Part shown: one piece after another, positions 62,601 through 64,000 of the stretch | How positions within the stretch are numbered: the stretch's first letter is position 1 | Layout: every line of letters begins with the position of its first letter | Assembly (NCBI GenBank): GCA_030063045.1 | Contig: JAQSEB010000001.1 | Location: 5,208,001-5,272,000, forward strand | DNA length: 64,000 bases | Direction: 5' to 3' | Source: Pratylenchus scribneri | Lineage: Eukaryota; Nematoda; Chromadorea; Rhabditida; Pratylenchidae | Translations under genes and position numbers: made by a program | Notes under the pieces: generated by a model | What the model was told of the DNA's origin: nothing | Seen by the model: only the letters and a program-made list of their open reading frames with translations | The model's database searches: none

Positions 62601-64000
62601 CGGACAATAAGTTTTTTTAGGAATTTTAAATAGACTCCCAAATTTAAGGAGATAAATGAAATCCGTATTCTCCAAATTTAAAGAAAAAATAATAAATATA
62701 ATATAACAAATAATAATATAATGATTTTTATGCAATAAATTCCGCTCACAATTAATAAAAATAAGATATATTTTTGAATGGGAGAAAATATATTTTTTGT
62801 ACATTTAGCAATGCATTCTTGGACAATAGCGGCTGGCCAAACAATAATGAAAATGCCCTCTTCCCAATTCAAATGAATGGCCAAAGGCCCAATAATGGAA
62901 TTTTGCGCATCCGGACGGACCAAAAATATTCGCGAATTTATCAAATCAACAATTCCGAAGGTCGACAAATTGCTCGATTCATTGTATTTTTGAATAAAAA
63001 ATTTTTATAAATTTATGTAAATTTATAGAATCGAGTGCGTGCAAAAATTGCTCGAGGTGAGGCACCGAATTTGCCAGTGGCCGCTGCAATGAATCAAATT
63101 GTAATTTGCCATCTTTAATTTTTCTAGCACTTTTAAATTTGTCAAATAAATAATTTGTTAGTAATTTTCAAAATGTGTATTTTTATTATTAATTAAATAT
63201 AATATTTTATATTTTATTTTAAATGAAAAAAATTATTTAAAAATTAAACTTTTTCTACTTTTTTGGTCATTAATAATTTCTAATTATAATAGAAATATTT
63301 TAATTTGATAATAATTAACATTTTTAACGAAAAACAAAATAGGTATATAATACCCGAAAAGGAGCGATAATTTTGTATTTAAATTTAATTCAGATAATTT
63401 TAAATTTAAAAAAGAGAGAAACATTTATAAAGCAAAAATCCCTACTTATCAGTTATCCGGACAGAGATGTTTTTGATATTAGCTTCACTCTTTTGGTGAT
63501 TAGGATTATGGTATGGCTACGAATAATTGAGATGATAACCTATCCGTGAATGAATCTTGCCCTATACCGGATGACCTTATTAGTGGACACCTAAACATTT
63601 CCCTAATAGACCAAAACAAAATCTGCATCCGAATAAACGATAATCAAGTACCCAAAAATCCATTTTAATAAAAAATTTATTAAGAAATGGAAATCATCAT
63701 TGGCATCGGAAGCGTTGAAGCAAATGTACACAAGAGATAATGACCCAGTGAATATAATCGATCTGGAATTTGCATATTTGATTCCGGGTGGCCAACAAAG
63801 ACAAAATGTTATGGGGCCAAATGTTGGAATGGCAGATCCAATGGATTTTAATGGAATGATGGGTGCTGGAGTAGATGGAGGAAATTTTTGGGGAATGAAT
63901 CAGGCCAATCGTAGGAATTATTTATTATTATTTTTTAAAATAAATTTAAAAATTTTTATTTATAATTTTATACATTTTTGAAGGTCTGATTTCGGCGAGA
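59651..64000 (+). CDS. Secreted protein of unknown family, 3' partial
   Basis: Phase-consistent exons: 59651-59777, 60055-60152, 60200-60308, 61110-61255, 61300-61394, 61956-62069, 62809-62983, 63029-63100, 63685-63910, 63984 onward, giving at least 387 residues before running off the window. The signal peptide is MSKMFWPKKPTFIFLIFLSF plus DFVHINGQ. Blocks seen: RLPERFMVNRMLPFIRQFRR, HCLHCVQNGRGQCILANTNC, the FDDQAQQIYCSATIWKNAGQ block and IIDLEFAYLIPGGQQ, followed by a Gly/Met/Asn-rich stretch. Exon 6 could instead read through to a stop at 62176-62178 (YMCVNCAPGVYGQLNG...MWAN). That would end one protein there and make 62809 onward part of something else; joining at 62069 keeps phase. No domain is recognised. 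Introns carry three short inverted-repeat elements. Confidence 0.6.
60330..60482. repeat. Inverted-repeat element built on ATATCCG words
   Basis: The left end GTGGGAATGGATACGAATTT pairs with the right end (GAATATTCGTATCCG-like; ATATTCGTATCCGTTTCCCG). The interior repeats CATATCCG and CGTATCC. It lies in an intron of the last gene. No clear TSD. Confidence 0.7.
61727..61834. repeat. Small TIR element related to the nested 196-bp element
   Basis: Ends are TAGAGATCGG and the complement of CCAATCTCTA; the interior includes TTTTCGGGTTTCGGGTCGGG. The flanks GATTAATA and GTTAATAG suggest a degraded target duplication. It lies in an intron of the last gene. Confidence 0.6.
63441..63652. repeat. Inverted-repeat element, GGTAC family, copy 3
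   Basis: The right end TAAACGATAATCAAGTACC is the complement of a GGTACTTGATTATCGTTTA start, and the left end begins CTACTTATCAGTTATCCGG. The interior GAGATGATAACCTATCCG resembles copy 1. It lies in an intron of the last gene. Confidence 0.6.

Overview
The window is AT-rich nuclear DNA from a nematode. The evidence is a recognisable IFT52/OSM-6 gene, many very short introns (about 40-55 bp) with nematode-like TTTTCAG or TTTTAG acceptors, and an env-bearing BEL/Pao element of the nematode type. Two GC-AG introns in one gene recall cyst nematodes (Globodera), where such introns are unusually common, but genus is not proven. Exon models were built by hand. I trust those in which every exon length agrees with splice phase and no stop intervenes.

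Layout. 1-4.2 kb: the 3' eleven exons of IFT52/osm-6 (+). 4.9-23.7 kb: a nine-exon BTB-BACK gene (-). Its fourth intron holds a complete 13.5-kb BEL/Pao retroelement (8.37-21.86 kb) in the same orientation, with a 5-bp target duplication and LTRs differing at only two sites. 23.7-37.8 kb: mostly non-coding, with three small minus-strand genes (a 45-aa lysine-rich protein, a 311-aa secreted protein of unknown family, a 75-aa ubiquitin-like-looking protein). 37.8-58.8 kb: two diverged copies of a secreted galectin-like multidomain locus (A/A' and B/B') plus a small remnant, with a HAD phosphatase gene (-) between the copies. 59.65 kb to the end: a 5' partial secreted protein of unknown family (+).

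The retroelement encodes one uninterrupted 3498-codon polyprotein. It runs Gag (DUF1759-like), two CCHC knuckles, protease, RT, RNase H, integrase, a DUF5641-like domain and an envelope region resembling phlebovirus Gc, and then an unexpected tail: WW domain, Arg/Ser-rich region and PB1-like domain. This tail is the best candidate for something undescribed.

The galectin-like locus is a good evolutionary case. Copy B is phase-perfect (14 exons, 799 aa) and copy A carries a frameshift, a second phase break and a C-terminal truncation. Both are preceded at the same distance by related minisatellites and followed by a headless two-domain module. Later insertions date the copies against each other.

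Non-coding DNA is dense with short inverted-repeat elements, several with clean 8-10 bp target duplications, one nested in another. A recurring minisatellite built on TTTCCGGAAA and TTAATTAA lies in introns of three or more unrelated genes. No rRNA, tRNA or CRISPR feature was seen.
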